A program made the translations under genes and the position numbers. A DNA stretch of 64,000 nt from an uncultured Pelagibacteraceae bacterium (GTDB lineage Bacteria; Pseudomonadota; Alphaproteobacteria; Pelagibacterales; Pelagibacteraceae): assembly GCA_902543245.1 (NCBI GenBank), contig CACBXQ010000005.1:23439-87438 (forward strand), in the 5' to 3' direction. A model generated the notes under the pieces. It had not been told where the DNA came from and did not search any database. It worked only from the letters and a program-made list of their open reading frames with translations. Positions 25,582 through 34,696 of this stretch are shown in pieces. Numbering within the stretch: position 1 is the first letter of the stretch; the number at the start of each line of letters is the position of its first letter.

Positions 25582-26274
25582 ATGGATCTCTTAGCATTTG
25601 GTAAAACGGGGTGGGGTGACGAATTATTTGTCGCTGCATTAATGACAATAGCTGTTTCAATTACAGCAATGTTAATAGGTTTTATATTTGCATTAATATT
25701 TACACCCTTAAAATTATCTAAAAACAAATTCTTAAATTTAATAGCTAATTCATATACAACTGTTATCCGAGGCGTACCTGAATTATTGGTAATTTATTTA
25801 TTCTTTTTTGGTGGTAGTGGAGCTTTAATGTATGTGGCATCTATCTTTGGTTATTATGAATATATTGAAATCAATGCATTTATTACTGGTTCAGTTGCAA
25901 TTGGGATTATTTCTGGCGCTTATTCAACAGAAGTGTTTAGAGGGGCAATCCAATCTATCGATAAAGGTCAATTTGAAGCTTCGAAAGTTTTAGGCTTTAA
26001 AAAACATATACATTTTTTTAAAATTATAATGCCTCAAATGTTGAGACTTTCTATTCCAAACTTAAGCAATGTCTGGCAAATTACTTTAAAGGATACATCC
26101 TTAATATCAGTAACAGGATTGGTTGAAATAATGAGACAATCTTATATAGCTGCTGGCTCAACTAGAGATCCACTATTCTTTTATTCTTTTGCTGCAGTAT
26201 TATATTTAGCACTTACTTTTCTTAGCATGCAATTAATTAACAGATTAGAACTTAAATATAATAAAGGATATTGA
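25582..26274 (+). CDS. polar amino acid ABC transporter permease (HisQ/OccQ type)
   Basis: 230 residues with about five membrane helices of the HisM/GlnP family. The N-terminal block ALMTIAVSITAMLIGFIFAL and the EAA loop IDKGQFEASKVLGFKKH are typical, and VIRGVPELLVIYLFFFG is the family motif near residues 60-80. It forms a heterodimer with the following permease, whose start overlaps its stop by one base (TGATG). Together with the upstream binding protein it imports a polar amino acid across the inner membrane. No ATPase gene is next to the operon. Confidence 0.9.
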   Translation: MDLLAFGKTGWGDELFVAALMTIAVSITAMLIGFIFALIFTPLKLSKNKFLNLIANSYTTVIRGVPELLVIYLFFFGGSGALMYVASIFGYYEYIEINAFITGSVAIGIISGAYSTEVFRGAIQSIDKGQFEASKVLGFKKHIHFFKIIMPQMLRLSIPNLSNVWQITLKDTSLISVTGLVEIMRQSYIAAGSTRDPLFFYSFAAVLYLALTFLSMQLINRLELKYNKGY

Positions 26275-26948
26275 TGGATATAGACCTAATAATTACTAGT
26301 TTTCCCAAATTACTTGGCGGAGCTTTAATAACATTAAAATTATTATTTGCTTCAATGTTTTTTGGAATATTTATAGGTTTATTTTTTGCAATTTTAAGGA
26401 TTAGAAATAATTTTTTATCTAAAATCGCCTATGCGTATTCTTATATTTTCAGAGGTACACCTTTATTGGTTCAAATTTTTATTATTTATTATGGTTTTGC
26501 AGAAATTGATTTAATTAGAAAAACATTTTTATGGGAAGCATTTAAAGAACCTTACTGGTGTGCAATTATAGCTTTTGCATTAAATACTGGCGCATATACT
26601 TCTGAAATCTTAAGATCTGCATTTGAAACTATTAAAATAGGTTATATAGAGGCAGGAAAGAGCTTAGGCATTTCAAAAAAACTGATATTTTATAAAATAC
26701 AAATTCCAATAGCGATAAAGCAATCTTTACCAGCTTATGGTAATGAAATAATTTTAATGCTTAAAGGAACATCTTTAGCAAGCACAGTCACGCTTATGGA
26801 TATAACTGGTATTGCAAAATATATAATATCTACAACATTTAAACCTATAGAAGTATTTATTGTAGCTGGAAGTATCTATTTATTTATGACGTTTATTATT
26901 CACAATGTAATTAAATTTTTAGAAAAAAAATATAGTTTTAATAATTAG
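26274..26948 (+). CDS. polar amino acid ABC transporter permease (HisM/OccM type)
   Basis: 224 residues from the ATG that overlaps the preceding stop. An in-frame TTG just before it is an alternative. Five hydrophobic segments, the RGTPLLVQIFIIYYGFAE motif and the EAA loop IKIGYIEAGKSLGISKK place it with the second permease of histidine/octopine-type importers. The operon ends here: the 3' end overlaps a convergent gene by 4 bases, and that gene is not an ATPase. The transporter therefore needs an ATPase encoded elsewhere or shared with another system. Confidence 0.9.
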   Translation: MDIDLIITSFPKLLGGALITLKLLFASMFFGIFIGLFFAILRIRNNFLSKIAYAYSYIFRGTPLLVQIFIIYYGFAEIDLIRKTFLWEAFKEPYWCAIIAFALNTGAYTSEILRSAFETIKIGYIEAGKSLGISKKLIFYKIQIPIAIKQSLPAYGNEIILMLKGTSLASTVTLMDITGIAKYIISTTFKPIEVFIVAGSIYLFMTFIIHNVIKFLEKKYSFNN

Positions 26949-27334
26949 TAACTTGTGTATTCTTTTATTTCTTTTATTTTTGATCCAGTAAGATTATTAA
27001 TTTCTAATTTTATTTTTGCTCTATCATCGTTTAAAAAGTGAACATCTCTTGAAAGTTTTATAAATTTTTCTTTAAAATCATTCTCTTTCTCACATTGACG
27101 TTTATCATCCTCTATTACCCAAAGTTTTGCATTAATTTCTTTTAAAGATTGATACAATTTATTAATTTTTTCGTCAGTTTTAATATTTTTATCTAATTGT
27201 TCTTTTAAAATTTCATGTTCATTAATAATAAACTTAAGTTTTTCTTGATCTTTAACTTTGTCTTTTTTAATTTCTAAAATAGAAATTTTGTCTAAAAGCT
27301 CACCTACTGAAACTTCAACTAGAATTTTATTCAT
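26945..27334 (-). CDS. DUF6165-like protein, unknown function
   Basis: 129 residues, highly charged and mostly helical, with heptad-like stretches (KDKVKDQEKLKFIINEHEIL, and KLYQSLKEINAKLWVIEDDKR) that suggest a coiled coil. The start ILVEVSVGELLDKISILEIKK looks like the DUF6165 family, which often sits beside glycosyltransferase genes. Here it is divergent, 32 bases away, from a family 9 glycosyltransferase, which fits that pattern. No catalytic motif is visible. A role in surface polysaccharide assembly is only suggested by the neighbourhood. Confidence 0.6.
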   Translation of the reverse strand: MNKILVEVSVGELLDKISILEIKKDKVKDQEKLKFIINEHEILKEQLDKNIKTDEKINKLYQSLKEINAKLWVIEDDKRQCEKENDFKEKFIKLSRDVHFLNDDRAKIKLEINNLTGSKIKEIKEYTSY

Positions 27335-27366
27335 AAAATTTTATAGTATGTTAAGTTGTTTAAAAT

Positions 27367-28308
27367 ATGTCCAATATATTAATTATAAAACATGGCTCAT
27401 TAGGAGATATAGCTCAAGCTTGTGGTGCAATTCAAGATATATCTGAAACACATAAAGGAAATCCAATATATTTGCTGACTACTAAACCATACTTTGATTT
27501 ATTTAAAAAAAATCCATATTTAACTGACGTAATTATAGATAAACGTTTATCTAGATTTAATCTCATCTATTTATATTCATTAATGAAAAAAATTAAAAAA
27601 TTTAAAATTTCTAAAGTTTATGATTTACAAAACTCTTCTAGAACAACTTTTTATAAAAAAATTCTTTTTCCTAACTCAAATTCAAGCACATGGTCTTCAT
27701 CAGAAACTACGCTACCAGAAAACCAAACAAAAGAAGAATTTGATAAACTTCCAGTATTAGAACGTTTTGTTCATCAATTAAAAAACACTGGTATAAGCAC
27801 AAAAAATACAATGGTTCCTAATTTTTCCTGGGCTTGTGATAATATTTCAAGTCTCAAATCCGAATACAAATTGAATAGGTATATTCTATTATTCCCTTTT
27901 TGTTCACCTCATCTTCCTCAAAAAAAATGGCCTTACTTCGATAAATTAATAACCTTAATTAAAGATAAATATAATAATGAAATAAGTATAGTTATAGCTC
28001 CAGGTCCAAATGAATTAGAAGATGCAAAGAATATAGATGCTAAATGTATATTAGATAACAATAAAGCACTTAATATAAGTCAACTTGCTGCATTAATAAA
28101 TGATAGTATTTTTGTTGTAGCTAATGACACAGGCCCCGCTCATATTGCAGCTCACTTAAATGTTAAAGGAATATCTTTATTTGGTTCCCATACAACAGCT
28201 AGTAAGGTTAGCATCGAAAGAGAAAATTTTAAGGCCATTCAAGTTTCAGATTTATCAAAATTATCTGCAGAAAAAGTTTTTGAAAAGTTAAGTAATTTAA
28301 TATCTTAG
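27367..28308 (+). CDS. glycosyltransferase family 9 (heptosyltransferase-like)
   Basis: 313 residues of the GT9/ADP-heptose transferase fold. The N-terminal IIKHGSLGDIAQACGAIQDI is the acceptor-domain signature. The C-terminal VVANDTGPAHIAAHL holds the conserved D-T-G-x2-H donor-site motif, and GISLFGSHT completes it. Such enzymes add heptose or a related sugar to lipopolysaccharide core on the cytoplasmic face of the inner membrane. Whether ADP-heptose is the donor cannot be told. Its neighbours, a GT4 enzyme and a DUF6165 protein, support a cell-surface glycan role. Confidence 0.87.
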   Translation: MSNILIIKHGSLGDIAQACGAIQDISETHKGNPIYLLTTKPYFDLFKKNPYLTDVIIDKRLSRFNLIYLYSLMKKIKKFKISKVYDLQNSSRTTFYKKILFPNSNSSTWSSSETTLPENQTKEEFDKLPVLERFVHQLKNTGISTKNTMVPNFSWACDNISSLKSEYKLNRYILLFPFCSPHLPQKKWPYFDKLITLIKDKYNNEISIVIAPGPNELEDAKNIDAKCILDNNKALNISQLAALINDSIFVVANDTGPAHIAAHLNVKGISLFGSHTTASKVSIERENFKAIQVSDLSKLSAEKVFEKLSNLIS

Positions 28309-28313
28309 TTAAA

Positions 28314-28733
28314 TTATGTTAGATATATTAAGTCAGATAATCCGTAACAAAGAACTGCACTCATTATCAACAAAACAAATGGTACAATAATTCCTTCTCC
28401 AGTAAATTTATCTGTAACACCAAGCTTACTTATGTTCCTTGAATAGTAATTTGTTATAGTAACTAGAAAATGAGTAATAAATATCAAGTTAAAAAATGAC
28501 CAAGTTCCTTCAACACCATTTGGTCTAACAAACATTATATATAATGCCATTATTATCCATGCTAAGAAAAATGCTCCTAAAAATCTAATCATGAAAGCAG
28601 CTGTATGATCTATACCAAACTTATCCATAAATTTTCTAGTACCAAATAATAATTGAGAAGCATAGAATGCTAAAATTCCAAAGTGGACGATGTAAATTAT
28701 TAAATAAATTATTCCATTAAATTTTGCGATCAT
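28314..28733 (-). CDS. four-helix integral membrane protein, unknown function
   Basis: 139 residues with four predicted membrane helices (about residues 8-28, 44-66, 80-98 and 115-135) and short charged loops (FGTRKFMDKFGIDHT, RNISKLGVTDKFTGEG). No family is recognised with confidence. It lies 11 bases behind the GT4 gene on the same strand and convergent to the GT9 gene, so it is probably the last gene of the thioredoxin-like/GT4 operon. The function is unknown. Confidence 0.6.
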   Translation of the reverse strand: MIAKFNGIIYLIIYIVHFGILAFYASQLLFGTRKFMDKFGIDHTAAFMIRFLGAFFLAWIIMALYIMFVRPNGVEGTWSFFNLIFITHFLVTITNYYSRNISKLGVTDKFTGEGIIVPFVLLIMSAVLCYGLSDLIYLT

Positions 28734-28744
28734 AATTATTTATA

Positions 28745-29827
28745 TCACAAAATTTTCAAATATTGTTGCACAATATTATCCCATTCAAATTTTTTAGCGA
28801 ATTCCTTAGCTTTATTACCCATTTCTTTAGATAGATTATTCTTTAATACAGTTTCTATACTTGAATAAATATCATCTAGATTGTTACCATCACAAATGAT
28901 TCCTGTTTCTTTGTCTTTAATCGCATCTGCGGCTCCTCCATCTTTTCCACCTATTGACGGAACACCATATTGAGCTGCTTCAACATAAGCTATACCAAAA
29001 CCTTCAACTGAATTTTTGTGAATTATAGAAGGCATCACAAATAGATCTGATTTAGATATCAAAGCATTTTTAAGTTCTTGTGAAATATTTTTTTGAAAAA
29101 TAACATGGTTTTCTAGGCCTAATTCATTTACCAATTTTCTAATATTTTCCTCCTCTTCTCCATACCCCACAGAGATATAGATAATATTTGGGTAGATTTG
29201 TTTAAGATTTCTAAGAGCCATAATAATTTTTTCATGATTTTTTCTTTTATCATATCTAGACACTGTTATTAGTCTTGGGTTTTTTCCTTTTAATAAAATT
29301 TCAGCATCTTTTATTCTTTTATTTTCAATAGGTGATGCTGGATAAACACCAGGGTTAATAACAATTATATTTTTATTACTTACACCATTATCTATAGCAA
29401 GATTTTTTGTGTATTCTGAGTTAGCAACAATAAAATGAGCATCATTAAGAACTTTAATTATTCTTTTATGTATCAAACTATTTTTTGGATGATTAATTTC
29501 TTTAGAGTGAATTAAACAAATTTTCTTTTTGCTAGTTTTAATTAATTCAAGACTTTTCCAATGATCAGTTATAATACACTCAATTTTACTATTCTCTTTA
29601 ATAAAATCATTAACTAGATATGCTTTTCTATACTTTCTAATGAATTTAGGCCCTGAAACTCTTTCAATTGTGTAAGATAGTTTTTTATCAAACTCTGAAC
29701 ATCTATCATAATCATCAGCAAAAACTTTTATTAATTTATGTTTAGAAAGTGTGTTTGCCAAACCCCACATTAAATTTTGCATTCCTCCAACTTCTGGTGG
29801 GAAAGATCTTGTTACAATCAAGTGCAT
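28745..29827 (-). CDS. glycosyltransferase family 4 (GT-B)
   Basis: 360 residues, a retaining GT-B glycosyltransferase. The start VTRSFPPEVGGMQNLMWGLA is the usual glycine-rich acceptor loop, and SRYDKRKNHEKIIMAL is the donor-domain entry. VEGFGIAYVEAAQYGVPSIG holds the conserved Glu-x7-Glu that binds the nucleotide sugar. It works in the cytoplasm on lipid-linked or LPS-type acceptors. Its start overlaps the stop of the upstream thioredoxin-like gene by one base. Donor and acceptor are unknown. Confidence 0.88.
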   Translation of the reverse strand: MHLIVTRSFPPEVGGMQNLMWGLANTLSKHKLIKVFADDYDRCSEFDKKLSYTIERVSGPKFIRKYRKAYLVNDFIKENSKIECIITDHWKSLELIKTSKKKICLIHSKEINHPKNSLIHKRIIKVLNDAHFIVANSEYTKNLAIDNGVSNKNIIVINPGVYPASPIENKRIKDAEILLKGKNPRLITVSRYDKRKNHEKIIMALRNLKQIYPNIIYISVGYGEEEENIRKLVNELGLENHVIFQKNISQELKNALISKSDLFVMPSIIHKNSVEGFGIAYVEAAQYGVPSIGGKDGGAADAIKDKETGIICDGNNLDDIYSSIETVLKNNLSKEMGNKAKEFAKKFEWDNIVQQYLKIL

Positions 29828-30384
29828 TAATTTTTAAACCACTTAATATTACAACCCATACTAGGTATTTGTTCAGATGGACCTTTGCCAGTTTTAGCAA
29901 TTAGAGTCATAGCATTTAGTAGATCACTATGACCTTCTTGCACAGGTTTTAGATCTTTAAGTTCTCTTATTCTACCTCTATATTGTAGTTCTAAATTTTT
30001 GTTATACCCAAAAAAATCTGGAGTGCACACAGCTCCAAATTTTTTTGCGATTTCTTGACTTTCATCAAAAAGATATGGGAAATTAAATTTATTCTCATCT
30101 GAAAATATTTTCATTTTATCAAATGAATCATCAGGATAATTGTTGGTATCATTAGACATGATTGCAACTGAATTTACACCAATTTTTTTTAAATCATTAG
30201 TATCATCAACGATATTTTGTATTACTGCTTTTACATAAGGACAATGATTACAAATAAACATAATAAGTGTACCGTTTTCACCTTTTACATCTTCAAGATT
30301 AATATTTGTATTATCAGTTGATAAAAGTTTAAACGTTTCTGCTTTCTTACCAAAATCGCATATTGGTGTTTTTGTAAGTGACAT
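29827..30384 (-). CDS. thioredoxin-fold (AhpC/TSA-like) protein
   Basis: 185 residues with the thioredoxin-like redoxin fold. The active-site stretch FICNHCPYVKAV is the CxxC motif of a widespread group of thioredoxin-family proteins that often carry redoxin annotation. Further marks are CTPDFFGYNKNLELQYRGRI and a late cysteine (SMGCNIKWFK). No signal peptide is seen, so it is cytoplasmic. A peroxidase or thiol-disulfide role is likely, but the substrate is unknown. It is divergent from the carbonic-anhydrase-like gene with 20 bases between starts, and coupled to the GT4 gene behind it. Confidence 0.85.
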   Translation of the reverse strand: MSLTKTPICDFGKKAETFKLLSTDNTNINLEDVKGENGTLIMFICNHCPYVKAVIQNIVDDTNDLKKIGVNSVAIMSNDTNNYPDDSFDKMKIFSDENKFNFPYLFDESQEIAKKFGAVCTPDFFGYNKNLELQYRGRIRELKDLKPVQEGHSDLLNAMTLIAKTGKGPSEQIPSMGCNIKWFKN

Positions 30385-30404
30385 GTTAAAATAGTGTATA
30401 AATT

Positions 30405-30932
30405 ATGTTTTACGATTTGGAAAACAAAAAAGCAAAAAACTATGGTGAAAATTGGGTTGCTCCAAATGCCCATGTAATTGGAGATGTTACATTAGAAAAA
30501 AATACAAGTATTTGGTTTAATGCCACTTTAAGAGGAGATATTGAGAATATTCATATTGGAGAGGGATCAAATATTCAAGACGGAAGTGTCCTTCACACTG
30601 ACCCTGGTTATCCTTTAAAGATTGGTAAAAATGTTACTGTTGGTCATATGGTAATGTTACATGGGTGTTCGATTGATGATAATACCTTAATTGGTATAGG
30701 AGCCGTGTTGCTTAATAATTCAAAAATTGGAAAAAATTGTATAATAGGCTCTAAATCATTAATCACTGAAAATAAAAAAATTCCAGATAACTCTTTAGTT
30801 ATGGGATCTCCAGGAAAAATTATAAGACAGGTTACGGAAGAAGAAATAAAAGCTGTATTTGATAATGCGGTCAGATATCAAAATAATTGGAAAAAATATT
30901 TAAACTTGCTGAGTTTAGGTAATCAAAAATAA
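30405..30932 (+). CDS. gamma-class carbonic anhydrase-like hexapeptide-repeat protein
   Basis: 175 residues forming a left-handed beta helix, with hexapeptide steps visible from about residue 20 to 130. Three metal-binding histidines of the gamma-class carbonic anhydrase family are in place: HTDPGYPLKIG, then TVGHMVMLHGCSI. A C-terminal helix follows (EIKAVFDNAVRYQNNWKKY). Members form trimers with zinc or iron between subunits. Many bacterial copies (YrdA, PaaY) are weak or thioesterase-like, so CO2 hydration activity is not assured. It starts 20 bases from a divergent redoxin-type gene. Confidence 0.88.
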   Translation: MFYDLENKKAKNYGENWVAPNAHVIGDVTLEKNTSIWFNATLRGDIENIHIGEGSNIQDGSVLHTDPGYPLKIGKNVTVGHMVMLHGCSIDDNTLIGIGAVLLNNSKIGKNCIIGSKSLITENKKIPDNSLVMGSPGKIIRQVTEEEIKAVFDNAVRYQNNWKKYLNLLSLGNQK

Positions 30933-30936
30933 TATA

Positions 30937-32649
30937 TTATTTTTTTTTTAGCCATATAGTTTGAAACGGACTCATTACTAATTGGTTATCTTTGTAGTTT
31001 AGCTTGCTATCTAATAAATTTTGCCATCCTAAATAATTTTTACCAATTTTAGTAGTTTGATAAGTTGAAGTCATATTAGTAATAGAAAAGATTGTCTGTT
31101 TTTTATCAAGACTTATTCTTTTAAATGCAAAAAAGTTTGATCCTAAATTTATACTAAATCTTTTAGCATTTGGGTGAAAAGATTTTTGTTTTTTTCTAAT
31201 ATTAAGTAGTAGAGTTATATTATTATATAATATTCTCTGTTTAGAATTTTTAATTTTTAATAGCTTTTCAAGTCGAGTTTTATTCCATCTATATCTATTT
31301 AAATCACGTTTATTGCCAGAAATAATAAATTTACTTTCATCATTAGACGTTCCAAATATAGAATTAAAATATATTGCCGGAATACCTTCGAAGGCAATCA
31401 TTATTGCATGAGCTGAAATAAATCTATCATAAAAATATTTACCTTTTAAATCTAGGTCGGTAAATTTGAATGCATTTGCTAATGTTATATTTGCTTCGTA
31501 TATCTTTTTTCCTTTTCCCTTAACTTTTCGATAAGAAACTTCTCCACCGTTTTTTTTTAGTCGTTTAATTAATTTTTCTTGTGTTTTTTTATCAAGTATA
31601 CCTTCAGCCGGCCTCATTCCTATGCCGTCATGAGATGCTATAAAATTCAAATAGCTATTACCCAAATTAGCCATAGGAAGTTGTTTACTCCATTTATAAA
31701 GTTTACTTCCATCTTCAAATAGAAATCCATGAACTAGTAATGGTGGAAGTGAAAAATTATAAATCCAATTTGACTCATTCAAATTTCCAAAATAACTTCT
31801 GTTTTCAGGCTCAGGAAGATTTGTTTCTGAAACTAAAAGCGTTTTCGTATTTAATTTTTCAGTCACATATCTTAAAAACTTAATTATATTATGTGTCTCA
31901 GGTAAATTTACACATTTTGTACCACTTTTCTTCCATAAATATGCAACAGCATCCAATCGAAAAATATTTACTCCATGATTAATTAAATTAATCATGATTT
32001 TAAAAAAACGTAGTAGCACTTTTGGATTACGAAAATTTAAATCTATTTGATCAGGACTAAAGGTACGCCATAAATAATCATTTTTATTAAAAATTTTAAT
32101 TTTTGCTAATAATTTATGCTCTCTGGGTCTTACAACATTTTGAGTGTTGAATTTATTATTAACAGTCAAAAAATAATTTTTACCAGGTGATTTATTTTTT
32201 AAATAGTTTTTAAACCATAGCCCTCTTGCTGAGGCATGATTAATAACCACATCACCCATAATAATATTTTTTTTTGAAAAATTATTAATATCTTTCCAAC
32301 TACCTAATCTTTTATCAATTTTGTAATGGTCTATAACTGAAAACCCGCTATCACTGCTAGATGGATAGAATGGAAGAAAATGGATAGCATTAAAATAGTT
32401 TTCTAAATATTTTCTATGGAATTTTTTAAATGTTTTTAAATGCTGAGATTTATTTTTTTCAATTATGCTGTCACCATAACAAATAACCATTGCTAGTTTC
32501 TCAGAGACTGTAATTTTTTTTCTGTTTTTTCTTTTATTAAATTTATTTATTAAAGCAATTATTTCATTGGTTTCGTTTTGTACATTCTGTTCTCTATAAA
32601 TTAATTTTAATTTTAGATAAATTTCTCTTTGGATATTTCTAGATAACAT
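30937..32649 (-). CDS. GH13 sucrose-phosphorylase-like enzyme, probable glucosylglycerate phosphorylase
   Basis: 570 residues, a GH13 barrel of the sucrose phosphorylase subgroup. FLPFYPSSSDSGFSVIDHYK and GDVVINHASARGLWF are its signature. The catalytic aspartate is in FRLDAVAYLW, the acid/base glutamate in LVSETNLPEPE and the third acid in NFIASHDGIGMRP. Phosphorylases in this subgroup split sucrose or glucosylglycerate with phosphate to glucose-1-phosphate. Its ATG overlaps the stop of the glucosyl-3-phosphoglycerate synthase gene by one base, and a matching phosphatase is next. Glucosylglycerate is therefore the likeliest substrate, giving the cell a way to recover this solute as carbon and phosphate-activated glucose. 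Confidence 0.82.
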   Translation of the reverse strand: MLSRNIQREIYLKLKLIYREQNVQNETNEIIALINKFNKRKNRKKITVSEKLAMVICYGDSIIEKNKSQHLKTFKKFHRKYLENYFNAIHFLPFYPSSSDSGFSVIDHYKIDKRLGSWKDINNFSKKNIIMGDVVINHASARGLWFKNYLKNKSPGKNYFLTVNNKFNTQNVVRPREHKLLAKIKIFNKNDYLWRTFSPDQIDLNFRNPKVLLRFFKIMINLINHGVNIFRLDAVAYLWKKSGTKCVNLPETHNIIKFLRYVTEKLNTKTLLVSETNLPEPENRSYFGNLNESNWIYNFSLPPLLVHGFLFEDGSKLYKWSKQLPMANLGNSYLNFIASHDGIGMRPAEGILDKKTQEKLIKRLKKNGGEVSYRKVKGKGKKIYEANITLANAFKFTDLDLKGKYFYDRFISAHAIMIAFEGIPAIYFNSIFGTSNDESKFIISGNKRDLNRYRWNKTRLEKLLKIKNSKQRILYNNITLLLNIRKKQKSFHPNAKRFSINLGSNFFAFKRISLDKKQTIFSITNMTSTYQTTKIGKNYLGWQNLLDSKLNYKDNQLVMSPFQTIWLKKK

Positions 32650-33869
32650 TAACTGTATTTCTTGTTATCTTCTTCTACTGATTCTTTTAATCTTTTAAGA
32701 ATATCTGGTATTGCACTTTTTACTCTGCTCCATGTTGGAATAAATGGGGTATCCATTGGGTTTTTAAAAAAAGTTTCACCCGCCTTCATAATATTTAATG
32801 CAAATAATTCTACTGCTTTTTCTTCTGAGTGTGAGTCAAATTTTAATCCATTGATATCAGCATCAGTTCGATAAATATCAATTAGATCAAGCGCTGATCT
32901 GTAGTAAGTAGCTTTCAAAGATCTGAAGGTTTCAAGACTAAATGAATTTCCTTGTGTTGCTAATTTTTTAATCATTGTTGTTATGATATCTATGGACATT
33001 CTCGACAAGCCCTTCGACATATCATTTGCAGAAAGCTCTTGGTGCTTGTGATCATAACTATCTGCTAAATCAACTTGACAAATATTATGTGGGGAAAAGT
33101 TTCTTTGCATTTCAGATAGAATTCCAACTTCTATACCCCAGTCAGATGAGATTCTTAATTCAGGTAATACATTCCTTCTAAAAGAAAATTCTCCAGCCAG
33201 TGGATATTTAAATGACTTCATAAAATCCAAATAATTACTTCTACCAATGGTTTTTTCAAAGGCTGTAATTAATGGAAAAACTAATAGCCTTGCAACCCTA
33301 CCATTCATTTTATTATCAGCAACTCTTGGATAGTAACCTTTACAAAATTCAAAATTAAATAATGGATTTACAACAGGGTAAAATAATTTAGCTAACATTC
33401 TTCTGTCGTAAGTTTTTATATCACAATCATGAAGCGCTACTGATCTAGCATTATCTCTAGCAATACACATACCAAGACAGTACCAAACATTTCTTCCTTT
33501 CCCTTGTTCGTTAGGTGCAAGATCTTTCTTCTTTAATTCTTGATCTAATTTTTTTAATTTAGGCCCATCATTCCATAAAATTGTAAATGGCGTCTTTAGT
33601 TTTTTAAAGAACTTCCAAGCTTTTTTTGCTTGTTTTTCGTTTGCTTTATCTAAACCAATTATTACATGGCTCAAATATTTTGTTTTACTGATTTCATTTA
33701 CAATTTTTGGTAATGCAGTACCTTCTAATTCTGAATAAAGACTTGGGAGTATAAGTTCCATATTTCTTTCTTTAGAAAATTTTAGTAAATCTTTTTCAAT
33801 GTCATTTGTAGATTTTGTACCAAAATCATGTAGATCTGAAACTATGCCATTTTGAGAGAAGTCACTCAT
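32649..33869 (-). CDS. gpgS: glucosyl-3-phosphoglycerate synthase
   Basis: 406 residues, a GT81-like retaining glycosyltransferase of the GpgS type. The metal/nucleotide motif is HDCDIKTYDRRML (DxD). PLAGEFSFRR and SSDWGIEVGILSEM are the conserved donor and acceptor segments, and HKHQELS matches the family histidine. It transfers glucose from a nucleotide sugar to 3-phosphoglycerate, the first step to the compatible solute glucosylglycerate. The phosphatase for the next step lies 17 bases upstream, and a phosphorylase overlaps its 3' end. A mannosyl-specific version is less likely but cannot be excluded by eye. Confidence 0.85.
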   Translation of the reverse strand: MSDFSQNGIVSDLHDFGTKSTNDIEKDLLKFSKERNMELILPSLYSELEGTALPKIVNEISKTKYLSHVIIGLDKANEKQAKKAWKFFKKLKTPFTILWNDGPKLKKLDQELKKKDLAPNEQGKGRNVWYCLGMCIARDNARSVALHDCDIKTYDRRMLAKLFYPVVNPLFNFEFCKGYYPRVADNKMNGRVARLLVFPLITAFEKTIGRSNYLDFMKSFKYPLAGEFSFRRNVLPELRISSDWGIEVGILSEMQRNFSPHNICQVDLADSYDHKHQELSANDMSKGLSRMSIDIITTMIKKLATQGNSFSLETFRSLKATYYRSALDLIDIYRTDADINGLKFDSHSEEKAVELFALNIMKAGETFFKNPMDTPFIPTWSRVKSAIPDILKRLKESVEEDNKKYS

Positions 33870-33886
33870 AAGTATAACTTATCTCT

Positions 33887-34681
33887 CTAATTTATTTTTT
33901 CCATAGCTATTTTAATCACATCAGCCCAGCCCATAGGAGATGGCTTATTTGATATTATTAAGTTATTTATATTTACTTTTTTGTGGTCAAAATTATCATT
34001 TTTAACTAAACAAGGAAAATCTGATTTTTTTATCATTTCTAAATCATTAAAATTATCTCCAACACCAATTGTTTTTAAATCTTTGTTTAAATTTGATTTA
34101 ATTAAATGTAAGGTTTTAGTCATAGCCGTTCCTTTAGTAATGTTATCACCTAAATTCATAATCCTACCACCTTCTTGAATCCTTAAACCAATTTTCATCA
34201 AATTATTAATTATATTTTTTTTATCTTCAATGCTTCCTAAAAATTTTAAAGGTATGGTATAGTTTCTATTCATAGATAAATCTAATTTACTTCTAGGTAG
34301 TCCAAAAATTTCTAATTTTTCGTTTAAGCTAAAATTAGAAATTAATTGAAGTTTACTTTGATATTTCAGTGAAATTTTCTCTTTAAAGATTTTAAATATT
34401 TCATCTTTATTTCTACTAAGAATAATTTTTTTTGGTAAATTTTTATTGATTAAATTCAGGTTATGAATTGCTGATCCATTTTCTGATATAAAAGATAAAT
34501 TAATACCAAGTTCATCTATAAAGTCCAAAATCTCATCCTCGGTTTTACTTGAGTTAGGTATTATAATTACCCCAATTGATATTAGATACTTTACATATTG
34601 TGAAATTTGATCAAATTTGAATGTTTTATTATCTAGAAGAGTTCCATCTAGATCAGTAAAAATTACAATTTGCGTATCCAT
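33887..34681 (-). CDS. HAD-IIB phosphatase, probable glucosyl-3-phosphoglycerate phosphatase
   Basis: 264 residues of the MPGP branch of HAD-IIB phosphatases. The nucleophile motif FTDLDGTLLD has Asp10 and Asp12. SENGSAIH is the family segment after motif II, and IGVGDNFNDLEMIKKSD is motif III/IV. It removes phosphate from mannosyl- or glucosyl-3-phosphoglycerate. Being first in an operon with the matching synthase and a phosphorylase makes the glucosyl form most likely. The upstream gene (a flavin-oxidase-like protein) ends 16 bases before its start, so it may belong to the same transcript. Confidence 0.85.
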   Translation of the reverse strand: MDTQIVIFTDLDGTLLDNKTFKFDQISQYVKYLISIGVIIIPNSSKTEDEILDFIDELGINLSFISENGSAIHNLNLINKNLPKKIILSRNKDEIFKIFKEKISLKYQSKLQLISNFSLNEKLEIFGLPRSKLDLSMNRNYTIPLKFLGSIEDKKNIINNLMKIGLRIQEGGRIMNLGDNITKGTAMTKTLHLIKSNLNKDLKTIGVGDNFNDLEMIKKSDFPCLVKNDNFDHKKVNINNLIISNKPSPMGWADVIKIAMEKIN

Positions 34682-34696
34682 ATTAAAAAATTTTTT

